A stretch of DNA of 64,000 bases from JAHEYG01 sp040403535. Its GTDB lineage: Bacteria; Bacteroidota; Bacteroidia; B-17B0; Aurantibacillaceae. The translations under genes were made by a program, and so were the position numbers. Location of the stretch: positions 57,552 through 121,551 of the forward strand of contig JBBAKL010000002.1 of assembly GCA_040403535.1 (NCBI GenBank), given 5' to 3'. Positions 63,124 to 64,000 of the stretch are shown in pieces; position 1 is the first letter of the stretch; the number at the start of each line of letters is the position of its first letter. The notes under the pieces are model-generated. The model did no database searches, was not told the DNA's origin, and worked only from the letters and a program-made list of their open reading frames with translations.

Positions 63124-64000
63124 ATGAAAAAAGTATATTGGATAATTGGAATTGGTTTGGCAATCATTATAACCGTAATTATTGTTAAAGCCATGCAAGG
63201 CAGTAAGCCTACAGAGGTTGTAGTCGAAAAAGCTGTTAAACGAAATATAGTTGAAATTGTATCGGCTAATGGTAAAGTACAACCGGAAACCGAACTCAAA
63301 ATCACTTCCGATGTTAGCGGTGAAATTGTAGAAATGCTGGTTAAGGAAGGCGATCAGGTTAAAAAGGGACAGTTACTTTGCCGTATAAAACCGGATATTT
63401 ATGAAAGTACCATTGAACGCGTTGCAGCCTCGGTAAACAGCACCAAAGCTAACTTAAAGACAAACATTGCACAGCTTGAACAGGCAAAAGCAAATTTAGC
63501 GAACGCTGAAGCTACATTTGCCCGCAACAAAAAACTATTCGATCAAAATGCCATTTCTCAACAGGAATTTGATGCTTCTAAAGCTCAGTTTGAATCGGCA
63601 AAAGCGAATGTAGATGGGTTACAGGAAAACATTAAAGCATCGGAGTTTAATGTAAAAGGAATGGAAGCTTCATTGAAGGAGGCCAGTACCAATCTCGATA
63701 AAACGTACATCTTTGCTCCGGTTAACGGAACTGTTTCTAAGTTAAACGTTGAAAAGGGAGAGCGTGTAGTAGGTGTAACCGGTTTACAGGGAACCGAAAT
63801 ATTGCGTTTGGCTAATTTAAATGAAATGGAAGTAAGCATCGAGGTGAACGAAAATGACATTATTCGAGTACACAAAAATGATACGGCAATAATAGAAGTA
63901 GATGCTTACCGAGATAAAAAATTCAAAGGGATTGTTACCGAAATTGCCAACTCTGCTAACACAACAGGAATTACAGCTGATCAGGTGACCAACTTTGTTG
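63124..64000 (+). CDS. HlyD-family efflux periplasmic adaptor (3' truncated)
   Basis: The gene runs off the right edge; 292 residues are visible. An N-terminal membrane anchor ('WIIGIGLAIIITVIIVKAM') is followed by the biotinyl-lipoyl-like half-domain 'ELKITSDVSGEIVEMLVKEG', a long coiled-coil hairpin ('ANLKTNIAQLEQAKANLANA', 'QNAISQQEFDASKAQFESAK') and the second lipoyl half ending 'TYIFAPVNGTVSKLNVEKGE'. This is the layout of MacA- and RND-type membrane fusion proteins, which link an inner-membrane pump to an outer-membrane channel. The transporter genes are expected downstream. MacA versus RND subgroup cannot be told without the C-terminus. Confidence 0.88.
   Translation, partial: MKKVYWIIGIGLAIIITVIIVKAMQGSKPTEVVVEKAVKRNIVEIVSANGKVQPETELKITSDVSGEIVEMLVKEGDQVKKGQLLCRIKPDIYESTIERVAASVNSTKANLKTNIAQLEQAKANLANAEATFARNKKLFDQNAISQQEFDASKAQFESAKANVDGLQENIKASEFNVKGMEASLKEASTNLDKTYIFAPVNGTVSKLNVEKGERVVGVTGLQGTEILRLANLNEMEVSIEVNENDIIRVHKNDTAIIEVDAYRDKKFKGIVTEIANSANTTGITADQVTNFV

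Noticed and set aside
63058..63875. Minus-strand frames under the efflux adaptor
   Set aside because: The plus strand encodes a continuous HlyD-type protein across the same bases, running off the window edge; the minus frames are shadows.

Overview
The window is 64 kb of a Bacteroidota chromosome. The evidence is consistent across the region: AT-rich DNA, many promoter-like TTG / TAnnTTTG motifs and few Shine-Dalgarno sequences, several secreted proteins with type IX secretion (T9SS) C-terminal sorting domains (types A and B), a fused SecDF, a split transketolase, and a division/cell-wall (dcw) cluster in Bacteroidota order without murF or ddl. MurE carries the DNPR motif of meso-diaminopimelate ligases, and LpxB and a heptose adenylyltransferase imply a diderm envelope with lipid A and LPS. 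I cannot place the genus; a gliding-group, Flavobacteriales/Cytophagales-like relative is likely.

Layout. 1-5.4 kb: an envelope and housekeeping run (UPF0104-type membrane protein cut by the window edge, rfaE2, O-antigen-type flippase, dut, pgk, small Cys-rich lipoprotein, ispF). 5.4-15.5 kb: a secreted and accessory stretch with T9SS cargo proteins, an M20 dipeptidase, a small membrane protein, a LEA14-like lipoprotein, an ECF sigma factor overlapping a single-pass membrane protein (candidate anti-sigma), two tandem paralogous T9SS cargo genes, a large T9SS type B protein and a secreted vWA protein. 15.6-23.1 kb: secDF, an aminotransferase, a LacI-type regulator, an SprT-like protein and an acyltransferase. 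23.2-38.9 kb: the dcw cluster mraZ-rsmH-ftsL-ftsI-murE-mraY-murD-ftsW-murG-murC-ftsQ-ftsA-ftsZ, headed by four 10-bp direct repeats that look like a MraZ operator and closed by a terminator. 39-44.3 kb: yqeY, then a minus-strand operon in which the two transketolase halves are separated by a second vWA gene, followed by a lipoprotein and a TPR protein. 44.4-54.8 kb: ychF, an AIM24-like protein, parE-parC, dnaG, an RRM protein, RidA and a zinc metallopeptidase. 55-64 kb: surE, a small membrane protein, lpxB, a SpoIID-like protein, a secreted hypothetical, a DUF255/YyaL protein, a large helical protein and the start of an RND/ABC efflux adaptor cut by the right edge.

Most of the window is core genome. 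I recognised no tRNA, rRNA, CRISPR array, insertion sequence or prophage. The observations most worth following are the MraZ operator, the interrupted transketolase with its vWA paralog, the ECF sigma pair with a matching ECF-type promoter beside T9SS cargo genes, the palindromes around the orphan LacI gene, and a dispersed palindromic repeat that creates a false gene start near 39.45 kb.
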